Of a stretch of 64,000 bases of DNA, positions 40,998-50,464 are shown piece after piece (the stretch's first letter is position 1; every line of letters begins with the position of its first letter). The DNA is from Pseudorhodoferax sp. Leaf274. GTDB taxonomy: Bacteria > Pseudomonadota > Gammaproteobacteria > Burkholderiales > Burkholderiaceae_C. The DNA is taken from assembly GCF_001422445.1 (NCBI RefSeq), contig NZ_LMNA01000003.1, positions 1 to 64,000 on the forward strand, read 5' to 3'. The translations under genes were made by a program, and so were the position numbers. The notes under the pieces are model-generated. The model saw nothing but the letters and a program-made list of their open reading frames with translations. It searched no databases and was not told the origin of the DNA.

Positions 40998-41974
40998 TGC
41001 AGCTCCACCTTGGCCTGCGCCGCGATGCGCTTCCACAGCCGGATCTCCTCGGCCTGGAACGCGCGCATCTCCTGCGGCCCGCCCTGCATGACCTCGGCGC
41101 CGATGCGCTCGTAGAAGGCACGCGTCTCCGGCAGGCGTTCGATCTGCGTGAGCAGCGCGGCCAGCTTGTCGGCCTCGGCCTTGGGCGTCCTGGCCGCGAC
41201 CATGGCACCCACCCAGGTGTAGGCCGTGAAGCCGGGCAGGCCGGACTCGGCCGCGGTGGGCACGTCGGGCAGCGCCACCGTGCGCTTGTCGGACGCGACA
41301 GCCAGCGCGCGGATGCGCCCGCCCTTGACCATCTCCTGCGCACTGGTCATCTCGGCGAAGGCCAGGTCCACCGTGCCGGCCGCGACGGCGGCCACGGCCT
41401 CGTTGGCGCCCTTGAAGGGCACGTGCGTGGTCTGCACCTTGGCCGCGTCGTTGAACAGTTCGGCCATGAGCTGGTAGCCGGCCGAGCCGGCGCCGTAGTT
41501 CAGTGCCGTAGGCTTCGCCTTGGCCGCGGCGATCAGCTCGGCCAGGGTCTTGTGCGGCGACGAGCCCGGCACGATCAGCAGCGCGGGCGAACGCATCATC
41601 ATGCTCAGCGGCGCGAAGTCCGTGACCGGGTCGTAGGGCAGCGACTTGAACAGCGCCACGTTCACCGCCAGCGTGGAGTTGCTGCCGACGAACACCGTGT
41701 AGCCATCGGCCGGCGCGGCCAGCACGGCCTGCACCGCCAGGAAACCGTTGGCGCCGGCCTTGTTCTCGACCACCACGGGCTGGCCGGTCAGCTCCGAGAG
41801 CTTCTTGCCGAAGTAGCGGGCCGAGGTGTCGGTGCCGCTGCCGGGCGGGAAGGGCACGACGAACTTGATCGGCTTGTGCGGGAAGTCCTGCGCCTGCACA
41901 GGCAGGCTGGCAATGCAGGCGATGAAAGGCAGGGCGGCCAGGGCCAGCAGGGCGCGGCGGCAGGGGCTTGGCAT
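40994..41974 (-). CDS. Bug-family (tripartite tricarboxylate) substrate-binding protein
   Basis: The 326-residue protein has a signal peptide (cleavage near PVQAQ at 29) and the Bug/TctC start FPHKPIKFVVPFPPGSGTDT, then NKAGANGFLAVQAV and LNYGAGSAGYQLMAELF. Bug proteins bind carboxylates in the periplasm. Permease genes (TctA/TctB) are absent here, as is usual for orphan Bug proteins. First in the acyl-CoA operon, it probably captures the acid that the pathway degrades. Confidence 0.92.
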   Translation of the reverse strand: MPSPCRRALLALAALPFIACIASLPVQAQDFPHKPIKFVVPFPPGSGTDTSARYFGKKLSELTGQPVVVENKAGANGFLAVQAVLAAPADGYTVFVGSNSTLAVNVALFKSLPYDPVTDFAPLSMMMRSPALLIVPGSSPHKTLAELIAAAKAKPTALNYGAGSAGYQLMAELFNDAAKVQTTHVPFKGANEAVAAVAAGTVDLAFAEMTSAQEMVKGGRIRALAVASDKRTVALPDVPTAAESGLPGFTAYTWVGAMVAARTPKAEADKLAALLTQIERLPETRAFYERIGAEVMQGGPQEMRAFQAEEIRLWKRIAAQAKVELQ

Positions 41975-42088
41975 GCGGTTGTCTCCGTGGCGGAATCGGT
42001 GCGCGACCATACCGCCGTGGCGATAGGGCGTCCAATACCGATTTGCGGCTTGCCGATTGCCAGATCGAATCGTGCTAGCGTCGGCGGC
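41975..42088. promoter_or_regulatory. Divergent control region of the acyl-CoA operon and its LysR gene
   Basis: This 114-base gap separates the Bug gene (leftward) from a LysR gene (rightward), the classic arrangement for a LysR regulator and its target. A CCGAT-N10-CGATT-like repeat (about 42038-42060) may be the T-N11-A type operator. No promoter hexamers stand out. Confidence 0.4.
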
Positions 42089-43006
42089 ATGACGATCTCG
42101 CCCCTGCGCAGCGTGGACCTGCGCCGCATCCGCCACTTCGTGGTGCTGGCCGACACGTTGAACTTCCACCGCGCCGCGCAGCTGCTGCACATGACGCAGC
42201 CGCCGCTCACGGTGTCGATCCAGAAGCTGGAGACCGAGCTCGGCGTGCGGCTGTTCGAGCGCAGTGCCAAGGGCGTGCGCCTGACGCCCAGCGGCGAGGC
42301 TGCGCTGGACGACGCGCGCCAGATGCTGCACCACGCCGAATCGTTCTCCGAAATGGCGGCGCTGGCGCAAAGCGGCATGGCCGGGCTGCTGCGCGTGGGC
42401 TTCGTCGGCTCGGCCACGCATGGTCTGCTGCAGCGGCTGATCCCGCGCTTTCGGGCCGGGCATCCCCAGGTCGAGCTGCTGCTGCGGGACAGCTCGTCGA
42501 TGCAGATCCTGCGCGGCCTGGCCGACGAGAGCATCGACGTCGGCCTGCTCTGGACACCGGTGCTCGACGCCATGGGCGCGGAGTTCCTCACGCTGCAGCG
42601 CCAGACCCTGGTGGCGGCGCTGCCCCAGGGCCACGCGCTGGCCCGGCGGCGCAGCCTGCTGCTGGCCGACCTGCAGGGCGAGAACTTCATCCTCTACGAC
42701 CGCACCCAGGCCGAAGGCATGCGCAGCGTCTGCATGATGCTGTGCCAGCGCGCCGGCTTCGTGCCGCGCGCCACGCAGGAGGCGATCCAGATCCAGACCG
42801 TGCTGGCCCTGGTGCAGACCGGCCTGGGCATTGCGCTGGTGCCGTCGATGATGGCCGACCTGCCGAACGACCAGCTGGTTTTCCGCCCGCTGCGCGACCT
42901 GGCGGACCAGCCCCTGGTCGCCCTGGCGCTGGCCTACCGGCCGGGCACCAGCAAGCCGGCGGTGCAGCGCATGCGCCAGTTGGCGGCGCAGGAATTCGGG
43001 GGGTGA
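42089..43006 (+). CDS. LysR-family regulator of the acyl-CoA operon
   Basis: The 305-residue regulator has the winged helix-turn-helix at about 8-70 (RRIRHFVVLADTLNFHRAAQ, then QPPLTVSIQKLETELGVRLF) and a LysR effector domain after about 95. It is divergent from the Bug-CaiB-ACAD operon, which is the likely target, with the pathway acid or its CoA ester as inducer by analogy. The start MTISPLRSVDLRR at 42089 is preferred because upstream sequence is noncoding. Confidence 0.9.
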   Translation: MTISPLRSVDLRRIRHFVVLADTLNFHRAAQLLHMTQPPLTVSIQKLETELGVRLFERSAKGVRLTPSGEAALDDARQMLHHAESFSEMAALAQSGMAGLLRVGFVGSATHGLLQRLIPRFRAGHPQVELLLRDSSSMQILRGLADESIDVGLLWTPVLDAMGAEFLTLQRQTLVAALPQGHALARRRSLLLADLQGENFILYDRTQAEGMRSVCMMLCQRAGFVPRATQEAIQIQTVLALVQTGLGIALVPSMMADLPNDQLVFRPLRDLADQPLVALALAYRPGTSKPAVQRMRQLAAQEFGG

Positions 43007-43019
43007 GGGGTGGGGCGGC

Positions 43020-43637
43020 TCAGTTGCCGCCGGCGCCCAGCTTGGTCAGCGCGCTGGTGTCCAGCGGCGTGTCGGTCTCGACACGGCGTGCACCGTCGAA
43101 GCGCCGCTTCCAGTAGCTGCTGTCCATGTCCTCGACGCGGACCTTGGCGCCGCTGCGCGGGGCGTGCACGAACTTGCCGTCGCCCACGTAGATGCCCACG
43201 TGGCTGAAGGCCTTGCGCATGGTGTTGAAGAACACCAAGTCGCCCGGTTGCAGGTCGCGCTTTTCGATCGTGTCGGTGGCGGCGGCCTGCTCGTTGGCGC
43301 GGCGCGGCAGCACCAGGCCGACGGTCTGCGAATAGACCGCGCGCACGAAGCCGCTGCAGTCGAAGCCCGATTCGGCCGAATTGCCACCTCGGCGGTAGGG
43401 CACGCCCAGAAAGCCCATGGCGGTGCCGACCAGGTCGGAGGTGGTGTCGCGCATGGTCTGGCCGACCTGCTCCAGGTGGCCCAGCGTCTGCTGGATCAGG
43501 CCACGCTCGGCCAGCACGCGCTGCATGTCGGCCGGCATCTCGGGCGACGCGGTCGGCAGGGACGGGTCCAGTGGGGCGGCTTGGGTGGCGCTGGCGACGC
43601 AGCAGGCGAGGAGGAAGACGGCGGTCCAGCGGGGCAT
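43020..43637 (-). CDS. C40-family (NlpC/P60) cell-wall peptidase
   Basis: The 205-residue exported protein has a signal peptide (cleavage near TQA-A at 20) and an NlpC/P60 domain from about 65. The catalytic Cys is 94 (SGFDCSGFVRAVY) and His is 146 (FSHVGIYVGDGKF), with a third polar residue at His 158. Such enzymes cut gamma-D-glutamyl bonds in peptidoglycan stem peptides. It converges with the LysR gene at 42089. Confidence 0.9.
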   Translation of the reverse strand: MPRWTAVFLLACCVASATQAAPLDPSLPTASPEMPADMQRVLAERGLIQQTLGHLEQVGQTMRDTTSDLVGTAMGFLGVPYRRGGNSAESGFDCSGFVRAVYSQTVGLVLPRRANEQAAATDTIEKRDLQPGDLVFFNTMRKAFSHVGIYVGDGKFVHAPRSGAKVRVEDMDSSYWKRRFDGARRVETDTPLDTSALTKLGAGGN

Positions 43638-43884
43638 GGGGCGGGAGAGTAAGGCCTGCGCTATTCAGGCGTCAAGCGAAAAAGCCATTGTAAGTGATTG
43701 ATTCGTAATGATTTGCAAATTAAATTTGTAACAGCGAGGCGCTTTGTCGGACAAAAGCAAGGCCTGTGGTCCTACAAACGGATGAAATCGCGGCCGAACG
43801 AATCATGTGCTGCATTGCTCCAAGCGGCGTGCGAATGCCGGCGCGGTGGCCGGCGTGCACCACTTGTTGCCCAGGATTCGACGC
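43638..43884. promoter_or_regulatory. AT-rich gap with two palindromes upstream of the PQQ dehydrogenase gene
   Basis: The 247-base gap is divergent. TTGCAAATT-A-AATTTGTAA (43713-43731) is a 19-base palindrome with one mismatch, and TTTGTC-G-GACAAA (43743-43755) is a perfect 13-base one. Both lie between the peptidase and dehydrogenase starts and may be operators. Short in-frame ATGs inside it have no coding support. Confidence 0.45.
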
Positions 43885-45069
43885 ATGCCCTTGTCCCCAC
43901 TCTTGCTCCCTTCGTTCCCGCGCCTGCCCCTTCTGTCCCGCCGGATCGGCCTGTTGTTGGCCGGCTTGACGCTGGTGGCCGCGCTGCCGGCCGCCGCCCA
44001 GGCGCCGGCGCGCGTGCAGCCCGTGGCCGCCGGCCTGCAGAACCCCTGGGGCCTGGCTTTCCTGCCCGAAGGCCGCTTCCTCGTCACCGAGCGGCCCGGC
44101 CGCATGCGCGTGGTCGAGGCCGACGGCAAGCTGGGCGCGCCGCTGGCCGGCCTGCCCGCCATCGCCGTTGGCGGCCAGGGTGGCCTGCTCGACGTGGCGC
44201 TGGACAGCGGCTTCGCCGCCAACCGCACGCTGTACTTCTGCTACAGCGAGCCGGCCGGAAGCGGCGGTGGCAACAGCACGGCGCTGGCGCGCGCCACGCT
44301 GTCGGAGGACCGCACGCAGTTGCAGGACGTGCGCGTCCTCTTCAGCCAGAAGCCCAAGGTATCGAGCAGCGCGCATTTCGGCTGCCGCATCGTCGAGCGC
44401 CAGGTGAACGGCAAGCCCGACGGTACGTTGTTCCTCACGCTGGGCGACCGCTACAGCCGCATGGCCGACGCGCAGACGCTGGACAACCACCACGGCAAGA
44501 TCGTGCGCGTGGGCAAGGACGGCAGCGTGCCCAAGGACAACCCCTTCACCGGCCGCGCCGGCGTGCTGCCCGAGATCTGGAGCCTCGGCCACCGCAACGT
44601 GCAGGGCGCCACGCTGGCACCGGACGGCCAGCTCTGGACGCACGAGCACGGCGCGCAGGGCGGAGACGAGATCAACGTGCCGCAGCCCGGCCGCAACCAT
44701 GGCTGGCCCGTCATCACGCACGGCGTGAACTATGGCGGCGCGCCCATCGGCCAGGGCCTGCGCGAGAAGGCCGGCATGGAGCAGCCGCTCAAGTATTGGG
44801 TGCCTTCGATCGCACCCTCGGGCATGGCCTTCCTGACCAGCGATCGCTACGGCAAGGCCTGGCAGGGCAACCTGTTCGTGGGCTCGCTCAAGTTCAGCCG
44901 CCTGTATCGGCTGGAGATCGGCGCCGATGGCAAGGTCGTGCGCGAGCAGCCGCTGCTGGAGGATGTGGACCAGCGCATCCGCGACGTGCGCCAGGGGCCG
45001 GACGGGCTGCTCTACGTGCTGACCGACGCCAGCAACGGCCAGCTGCTGCGGCTGGTGCCTGGGGTTTAA
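43885..45069 (+). CDS. PQQ-dependent aldose sugar dehydrogenase-like protein
   Basis: The 394-residue exported protein has a signal sequence with a long charged start (cleavage near PAAAQ at 39) and the six-bladed soluble glucose dehydrogenase fold: LQNPWGLAFLPEGRFLVTER, GGQGGLLDVALD, LGHRNVQGATLAPDG and HEHGAQGGDEINV with a conserved His. These are YliI/Asd-type quinoproteins that oxidise aldoses in the periplasm. The start at 43885 is favoured over 43807, whose extra residues are not hydrophobic. Confidence 0.9.
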   Translation: MPLSPLLLPSFPRLPLLSRRIGLLLAGLTLVAALPAAAQAPARVQPVAAGLQNPWGLAFLPEGRFLVTERPGRMRVVEADGKLGAPLAGLPAIAVGGQGGLLDVALDSGFAANRTLYFCYSEPAGSGGGNSTALARATLSEDRTQLQDVRVLFSQKPKVSSSAHFGCRIVERQVNGKPDGTLFLTLGDRYSRMADAQTLDNHHGKIVRVGKDGSVPKDNPFTGRAGVLPEIWSLGHRNVQGATLAPDGQLWTHEHGAQGGDEINVPQPGRNHGWPVITHGVNYGGAPIGQGLREKAGMEQPLKYWVPSIAPSGMAFLTSDRYGKAWQGNLFVGSLKFSRLYRLEIGADGKVVREQPLLEDVDQRIRDVRQGPDGLLYVLTDASNGQLLRLVPGV

Positions 45070-45096
45070 TAGCGCCCCTCGCACCGAAAGACGCCC

Positions 45097-45693
45097 ATGC
45101 TGCTGCAAGCCTCCACCTCCCAACTCGTGCTGGTCGACTACCAGCAAAAGCTGATGCCGGCCATCGCCGGCCATGCCGAGGTGGTGGCCAACGCACTCAG
45201 GCTGGCGCAGGCCGCGCAACTGCTGCAGGTGCCGGTCTGGGGCACGGAGCAGAACCCGTCCAAGCTGGGCCCCAACCTGCCCGAGCTGCGCGCGCTGTGC
45301 AAACGCACGCTGGCCAAGATGCATTTCAGCGGCGTGGCCGAGGGCCTGGGCGAATGGCTGCAGCCGCCCGCCAAGCCGGCCGCCGGCAACGCGCGCAGCC
45401 TGCCCAAGCACCTGCAGAAGCCCGCCGAATCGGAGCACGGCAGCATCGTCATCGCCGGCTGCGAGGCCCATGTCTGCCTGCTGCAGACCGCGCTGGAGCT
45501 GCTGGAGGAAGAGATGGAGGTCTGGGTCGTGACGGACGCGTGCGGCTCGCGCACCGACCGCAACCGCGACGCCGCCTTCGACCGCCTGGCCGGCGCGGGC
45601 GCTGAACTCGTCACCACCGAGATGGTGCTGTTCGAGTGGCTGGAGACGGCCGAGCATCCTGCATTCAAGGCCGTGCACGCGCTGATCAAGTAA
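45097..45693 (+). CDS. Isochorismatase-like cysteine hydrolase
   Basis: The 198-residue protein has the cysteine hydrolase triad Asp 14 (VLVDYQQKLM), Lys 74 (TLAKMHFS) and Cys 127 (GCEAHVC). This architecture covers isochorismatases, nicotinamidases and related amidohydrolases. An insertion of about 25 residues near 85-110, rich in Pro and Lys, is unusual. It follows the dehydrogenase gene by 27 bases and precedes a nucleotidyltransferase gene by 10. The substrate is unknown. Confidence 0.88.
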   Translation: MLLQASTSQLVLVDYQQKLMPAIAGHAEVVANALRLAQAAQLLQVPVWGTEQNPSKLGPNLPELRALCKRTLAKMHFSGVAEGLGEWLQPPAKPAAGNARSLPKHLQKPAESEHGSIVIAGCEAHVCLLQTALELLEEEMEVWVVTDACGSRTDRNRDAAFDRLAGAGAELVTTEMVLFEWLETAEHPAFKAVHALIK

Positions 45694-45703
45694 GCGGGCC
45701 GGC

Positions 45704-46303
45704 ATGCGGCTCACTGCCGAGGGCCTGGTCGCGGGCGCCATGGCCAATCCGGTCAACACCGCGCTCTTTGAACGCCTGGCGCGGCTGGCGCTGCCGCAAG
45801 GGTTCCTGGTGGCCGGCTGCCTGTTCCAGGCCGTCTGGAACCGGCGCGACGGCCGCGCGTCGGGCTGGGGCGTGAAGGACTACGACGTCTTCTACTTCGA
45901 CGGCCGCGATCTGTCCTGGGAGGCCGAGGACGCCGTGATCCGCGCGGTGCGTGCGCTGACGGCCGATCTGGGCGTGGAGGTCGAGGTCAGGAACCAGGCG
46001 CGCGTGCACCTGTGGTACCGCCAGCGCTTCGGCATGGACTATCCGCAGCTGGCAAGCACGCGCGACGGCATCGACCGCTACCTGGTCGCCTGCACCTGCG
46101 TGGGCCTGGAGCTGGCCGGCGGCGCGCTGTACGCGCCGCACGGTTTGGAGGAACTGGGCGCCGGGGTGCTGCGCATGAACCCCTGGCATCCGGCGCCTGC
46201 GCTGTTCCTGCGCAAGGCCGAGAGCTACCGGGCGCGCTGGCCCTGGTTGACAGTGGTGCCGCCGGGGCTGGCCGACGGCACCGGGCCTGTCGTTACTGCT
46301 TGA
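45704..46303 (+). CDS. Nucleotidyltransferase family protein (PF06042-like)
   Basis: The 199-residue protein matches the family of bacterial nucleotidyltransferase-like proteins with GCLFQAVWNRRDGR near 38 and the acidic pair in VKDYDVFYFDG near 57. The last part (GVLRMNPWHPAPALFLRKAE) is the family C-terminus. The function has not been established for these proteins. It lies 10 bases after the hydrolase gene and its stop overlaps the convergent YceI gene by 11 bases. Confidence 0.84.
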   Translation: MRLTAEGLVAGAMANPVNTALFERLARLALPQGFLVAGCLFQAVWNRRDGRASGWGVKDYDVFYFDGRDLSWEAEDAVIRAVRALTADLGVEVEVRNQARVHLWYRQRFGMDYPQLASTRDGIDRYLVACTCVGLELAGGALYAPHGLEELGAGVLRMNPWHPAPALFLRKAESYRARWPWLTVVPPGLADGTGPVVTA

Positions 46304-46880
46304 TGGCCTCGATCTGCGCCACGATGCGCACTTCCTTCGGGATGCCGAACTTGATGCCGTAGTCCACGCCGAAGGCGGTGCGGTCGATGGTGGTCTCGAA
46401 GTCGCCGCCGCAGACTTCGCGCTTGAGCATGGGGCTTTCGTAGCAGTTGAACTGCTTGGCCTTGAAGGTCACGGGCTGGCTCTTGCCCTTGAGGGTCAGG
46501 GTGCCGGCCACTTCGCTGACCTTGTCGCCGTTGAACGTGAACTTGTCGCCCACGAAGGTGGCGGTCGGGAACTGGGCGGCGTCGAAGATGTCGGCGCTTT
46601 GCAGGTGCTTGTCGAACGGCGGCGTGCCGGTGCTGATGGAGCCGATCTGGAACGTGATCTCGACCTTGCCGGTCTTGGCCGCCTTGTCCAGCGTGATCTG
46701 GCCTTCCTTCTTCTCGAAGCGGCCACGGTTCACGGCGGCGCCGAAGTGGCTGATCTCGAAGGTGGCGAAGGTGTGCGTCGGCTCGACCACGTAGGTGGCG
46801 CTCTGCGCGTGGGCGCTGCCGGCGGCCAGCAGGATCGAAGCGGCGGCGGTGGCCAGGGCGGTCAGGGCAATACGTTGCAT
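46293..46880 (-). CDS. YceI-family periplasmic protein
   Basis: The 195-residue protein has a signal peptide (cleavage near SAHAQ at 25) and the YceI lipocalin-like barrel starting ATYVVEPTHTFATFEISHFG. It has the VAGTLTLKGKSQPVTFKAK strand near 133 and a C-terminal GIKFGIPKEVRIVAQIEAIK. YceI proteins bind isoprenoid quinones or related amphiphiles in the periplasm. It follows a second YceI gene by 46 bases and lies in a YceI-YceI-cytochrome b561 cluster read leftwards from 48065. Confidence 0.9.
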   Translation of the reverse strand: MQRIALTALATAAASILLAAGSAHAQSATYVVEPTHTFATFEISHFGAAVNRGRFEKKEGQITLDKAAKTGKVEITFQIGSISTGTPPFDKHLQSADIFDAAQFPTATFVGDKFTFNGDKVSEVAGTLTLKGKSQPVTFKAKQFNCYESPMLKREVCGGDFETTIDRTAFGVDYGIKFGIPKEVRIVAQIEAIKQ

Positions 46881-46926
46881 CCAGGAATCTCCAGTTGGGG
46901 TGAAAAAGGTGAGCGGTTGAGGGAAA

Positions 46927-47481
46927 TCAGAGCTTGGGCACGCCGGTCAGGGCCAGCTTGAGCTTGACCTGCACGTCGTCGGCGACCATGGACGTGTCGG
47001 TCCATTCGTTCTCGCCGATCTTGAAGGCCAGGCGCTTGATCGTGAAGCTGCCTGCGGCCATGGTCGTGGCGCCGCTTTGCGTCAGCGTGACGGGCACGAC
47101 GACGTCCTGCGCATTGCCCTTGATGTCGAGCTTGCCGGCCACTTCGTACTTGCCGCCGCCCAGCGCCTTGATGGCGGTGGACTGGAACTTGGCCTGCGGA
47201 AACTTGGGCGTGTTGAACCAGACCGGCTTGACGAGTTCGCCATCGGCCTCCTTGCTCAGCGAGGCGCTGCCCATGTCGACCGTGAAGGCGACCTTGCTGG
47301 TGGCCAGCTTGGCCGGGTCGAAGGCGACCTGGGCGTCGAACTTCTTGAAGCGGCCCTCGACGGGCACGCCCATCTGCTTGCTGACGAAGGCGATCTCGCT
47401 CTGTGCGGGAACCAGGGCCTGCTGCGCCAGCGCGGCGGTGGCGGCCAGCATCAGGCCGGCGAAGGTGGTGATGAGCTTCAT
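46927..47481 (-). CDS. YceI-family periplasmic protein
   Basis: The 184-residue protein has a signal peptide (MKLITTFAGLMLAATAALAQ) and a YceI barrel: ALVPAQSEIAFVSKQMGVPV and KFDAQVAFDPAKLATSKVAF, ending WTDTSMVADDVQVKLKLALT. It is a diverged paralogue of the next gene. The two-copy set beside a cytochrome b561 gene is common in Burkholderiales and suggests quinone-linked electron transfer in the periplasm. Confidence 0.9.
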   Translation of the reverse strand: MKLITTFAGLMLAATAALAQQALVPAQSEIAFVSKQMGVPVEGRFKKFDAQVAFDPAKLATSKVAFTVDMGSASLSKEADGELVKPVWFNTPKFPQAKFQSTAIKALGGGKYEVAGKLDIKGNAQDVVVPVTLTQSGATTMAAGSFTIKRLAFKIGENEWTDTSMVADDVQVKLKLALTGVPKL

Positions 47482-47507
47482 GGCAACTCCGGGAGGAAAG
47501 GAATGGG

Positions 47508-48065
47508 TCAGCCGCGGCCGGGCAGCATGCGCGAGAGCAGGCCGTCGCGGTCGATGAAATGGTGCTTGAGTGCGGCCGCCACGTGCAACACCACCAGCGC
47601 GGCCAGCGCGTAGGCGCTGATCTCATGCCAGGGCTTGATCAGCTCGGCAAGCTCGGGATTGGCCGGCACAAAGCTGGGCAGCGGCACCAGGCCGAGGAAC
47701 ACGATGGGGAAGCCCGCCGCCGAGCTGTAGGCCCAGCCGATCAGCGGCACGGCGAAGAACAGCAGGTACAGCAGGTGGTGTGTGCCGTGGTGGGCGATCT
47801 GCTGCCAGCGCGGCATGCCGGCCTGCACGGCGGCCGGCAGCGCGGGCGGGCGGTGCGTCAGCCGCCACAGCAGCCGCAGCGCGGACAGTGCCAGGATCGT
47901 CACGCCGGCCCACTTGTGCCAGTTGTAGAGCTTGAGCCGTGCCGGCGAGAACGGCAGGCTGGTCATGTACAGGCCCACGGCAAAGATGCCGACCAGCGCA
48001 GCGGCCAGCAGCCAGTGGAGGACGATCGCCGTGGCGCTGTAGCGCGCGGCAGGGGTTGGGGGCAT
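47508..48065 (-). CDS. Cytochrome b561-type membrane protein
   Basis: The 185-residue protein has four hydrophobic helices typical of bacterial cytochrome b561. Haem-ligand histidines are seen in the first (ATAIVLHWLLAAALVGIFAV), second (KLYNWHKWAGVTILALSALR), third (IAHHGTHHLLYLLFFAVPL) and fourth (ISAYALAALVVLHVAAALKH) segments. It should move electrons between quinol and periplasmic acceptors, presumably with the YceI proteins encoded 26 bases downstream. Confidence 0.9.
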   Translation of the reverse strand: MPPTPAARYSATAIVLHWLLAAALVGIFAVGLYMTSLPFSPARLKLYNWHKWAGVTILALSALRLLWRLTHRPPALPAAVQAGMPRWQQIAHHGTHHLLYLLFFAVPLIGWAYSSAAGFPIVFLGLVPLPSFVPANPELAELIKPWHEISAYALAALVVLHVAAALKHHFIDRDGLLSRMLPGRG

Positions 48066-48145
48066 GGGATCGGGGCGGCAGGATGCCGCACTTTGTTGTT
48101 GGCCTGATCCTAGAGTCGGCTACGTGCGCGAAGTTTCAATGAAAT

Positions 48146-48167
48146 TGCTTTTTAGATTCAAAAAGCA
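48146..48167. repeat. Perfect 8-bp AT-rich hairpin between gltL and the cytochrome gene
   Basis: TGCTTTTT, a 6-base loop and AAAAAGCA form an exact inverted repeat 33 bases beyond the gltL stop. It is a weak stem with no clean T-run after it on the minus strand, so it is a poor terminator; it may be a bidirectional stop or an operator. Confidence 0.4.
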
Positions 48168-48199
48168 TGAACGGCGCGGGACGCCTGGGGGCCGCCAGG

Positions 48200-48963
<764 letters not shown>

Positions 48964-48967
<4 letters not shown>

Positions 48968-49695
48968 GGGGCGCTCGCTTGGGGCTGGGCGGGGCGGGGC
49001 CGCGTGGCACCGGCCTGCGGACTGCGCGCGAGCCGGCGTTCCAGCCAGTAGGCCAGGCGCGACAGGCCGAAGCACAGGATGAAGTAGGTCAGGCCCAGGA
49101 TCGCGTAGAGCTCGGCCGGCCGCGTGAACACCTGGGTGTTGATCTGCGTGGTGATGAAGGCCACTTCGTTCAGGCCGATGATGTAGCCCAGCGACGTCTC
49201 CTTGATGGTGGAGACGAACTGGTTGACCAGCGAGGGCAGCATGGCGCGTGTGGCCTGCGGCAGCACCACCGTGCGCATGGTGCGCCACCAGCCCAGGCCC
49301 AGCGAACGCGCCGCCTCCACCTGGCCGCGCGGCACGCCCTGGATGCCGGCGCGCACGATCTCGGCCAGGTACACCGCGTCGAACACCACCAGCGCGATCA
49401 GCATCGTGGCGAACTGGTCGGTCTTGACGCCGGTGACGCTGGGCAGGAAGAAGTAGGCCCAGAACACCACCATCAGCAGCGGAATGCCGCGCACCACGAA
49501 CACCAGCGCCGTGACCGGCAGGCGCAGCCAGGCGTAGGGGCTGACCCGCGCCATCCCCAGCACGATGCCCAGCGGCAGGCCCAGCAGCAGGCCGAGCGAG
49601 GCCAGCAGCAGCGTGAGCGCCAGCCCGCCCAGCGGCCCGTTCGGGTACTGCCCGATCAGGAAGTACAGCCAGTAGGTGTCGATGAGTTCGAGCAT
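48964..49695 (-). CDS. gltK: Glutamate/aspartate ABC transporter permease GltK
   Basis: The 243-residue HisMQ-type permease has about five hydrophobic segments and the EAA loop ([20 protein letters not shown] near 127-146). Conserved features include [14 protein letters not shown] near 67. It pairs with GltJ as a heterodimeric channel. It follows gltJ by 10 bases. The C-terminus is Pro/Ala-rich and unusually long. Confidence 0.9.
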
Positions 49696-49705
49696 CGCGC
49701 GCTTT

Positions 49706-50410
49706 CTAGGCCGTGCGCGCCGGATAGCGCGACTGGTACCACGACGCCAGGCCGGTGATGGCCAGCGACACAGTGAGGTAGGCCGCCGTGGCGAAAGCGA
49801 ACGACTCGAAGCTGCGGAACGTGGCGCTTTCCACCTGGCCGGCCTGGTACATCAGCTCGGCCGCACCGATCACGGTGGCGATGCTGGTGTTCTTCCACAG
49901 GTTCAGCGTCTGCGAGATCAGCGGCGGCACCGTGATGCGCAAGGCCTGCGGCAGGATGATGCGCCGCATGGTGGCCAGGAAGCCGAAGCCCAGCGCGCGC
50001 CCGGCCTCGAACTGCACCGCAGGGATCGCGCGGATGCCGCTGCGGATGTCCTCTGACATATAGGCGGCCGTGTACAGCGTGAGCGCGACGACGGCGCTGG
50101 CGGCCTCGATGTTGCCGCTGTACAGCCAGGCCTTGACGGCCTCGGGCAACAGCTCGGGCGCGGCGAAGTACCAGAACAGCATGTGGGCCAGCAGCGGGAT
50201 GTTGCGGATGGATTCCACGAAGGCAAAGCCGGTCCAGCGCAGCGCGGCGGCCGGTGCCAGCCGCAGCAGGGCCACCAGCAGCGCCAGCGGCAGCGCGAGC
50301 ACCAGCGTGGCCGCCGCCAGTTGCAGCGACAGCACCAGGCCGGCCACGAGCATGTCGTGGTACTGGCCCTTGAGCAGCAGGGAGTAGTCGAAGACGGGCA
50401 TGCGGGTCAC
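49706..50410 (-). CDS. gltJ: Glutamate/aspartate ABC transporter permease GltJ
   Basis: The 234-residue permease has the N-terminal MTRMPVFDYSLLLKGQYHDM typical of GltJ, the FVESIRNIPLLAHMLFWYF segment near 85 and an EAA loop (FEAGRALGFGFLATMRRIIL near 150). It forms the membrane channel with GltK. It lies 54 bases downstream of gltI. Confidence 0.9.
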   Translation of the reverse strand: MTRMPVFDYSLLLKGQYHDMLVAGLVLSLQLAAATLVLALPLALLVALLRLAPAAALRWTGFAFVESIRNIPLLAHMLFWYFAAPELLPEAVKAWLYSGNIEAASAVVALTLYTAAYMSEDIRSGIRAIPAVQFEAGRALGFGFLATMRRIILPQALRITVPPLISQTLNLWKNTSIATVIGAAELMYQAGQVESATFRSFESFAFATAAYLTVSLAITGLASWYQSRYPARTA

Positions 50411-50464
50411 GCCTGGGAACCAGGCGCCGCGAAAGGGCGCCGCGGATCGAGAGGCGCCGCGCGA

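Noticed and set aside
40997-43006. An extended LysR frame beginning inside the CoA operon.
   Set aside because: The first 364 codons are antisense to the Bug gene; the regulator starts at 42089 where the family sequence begins.
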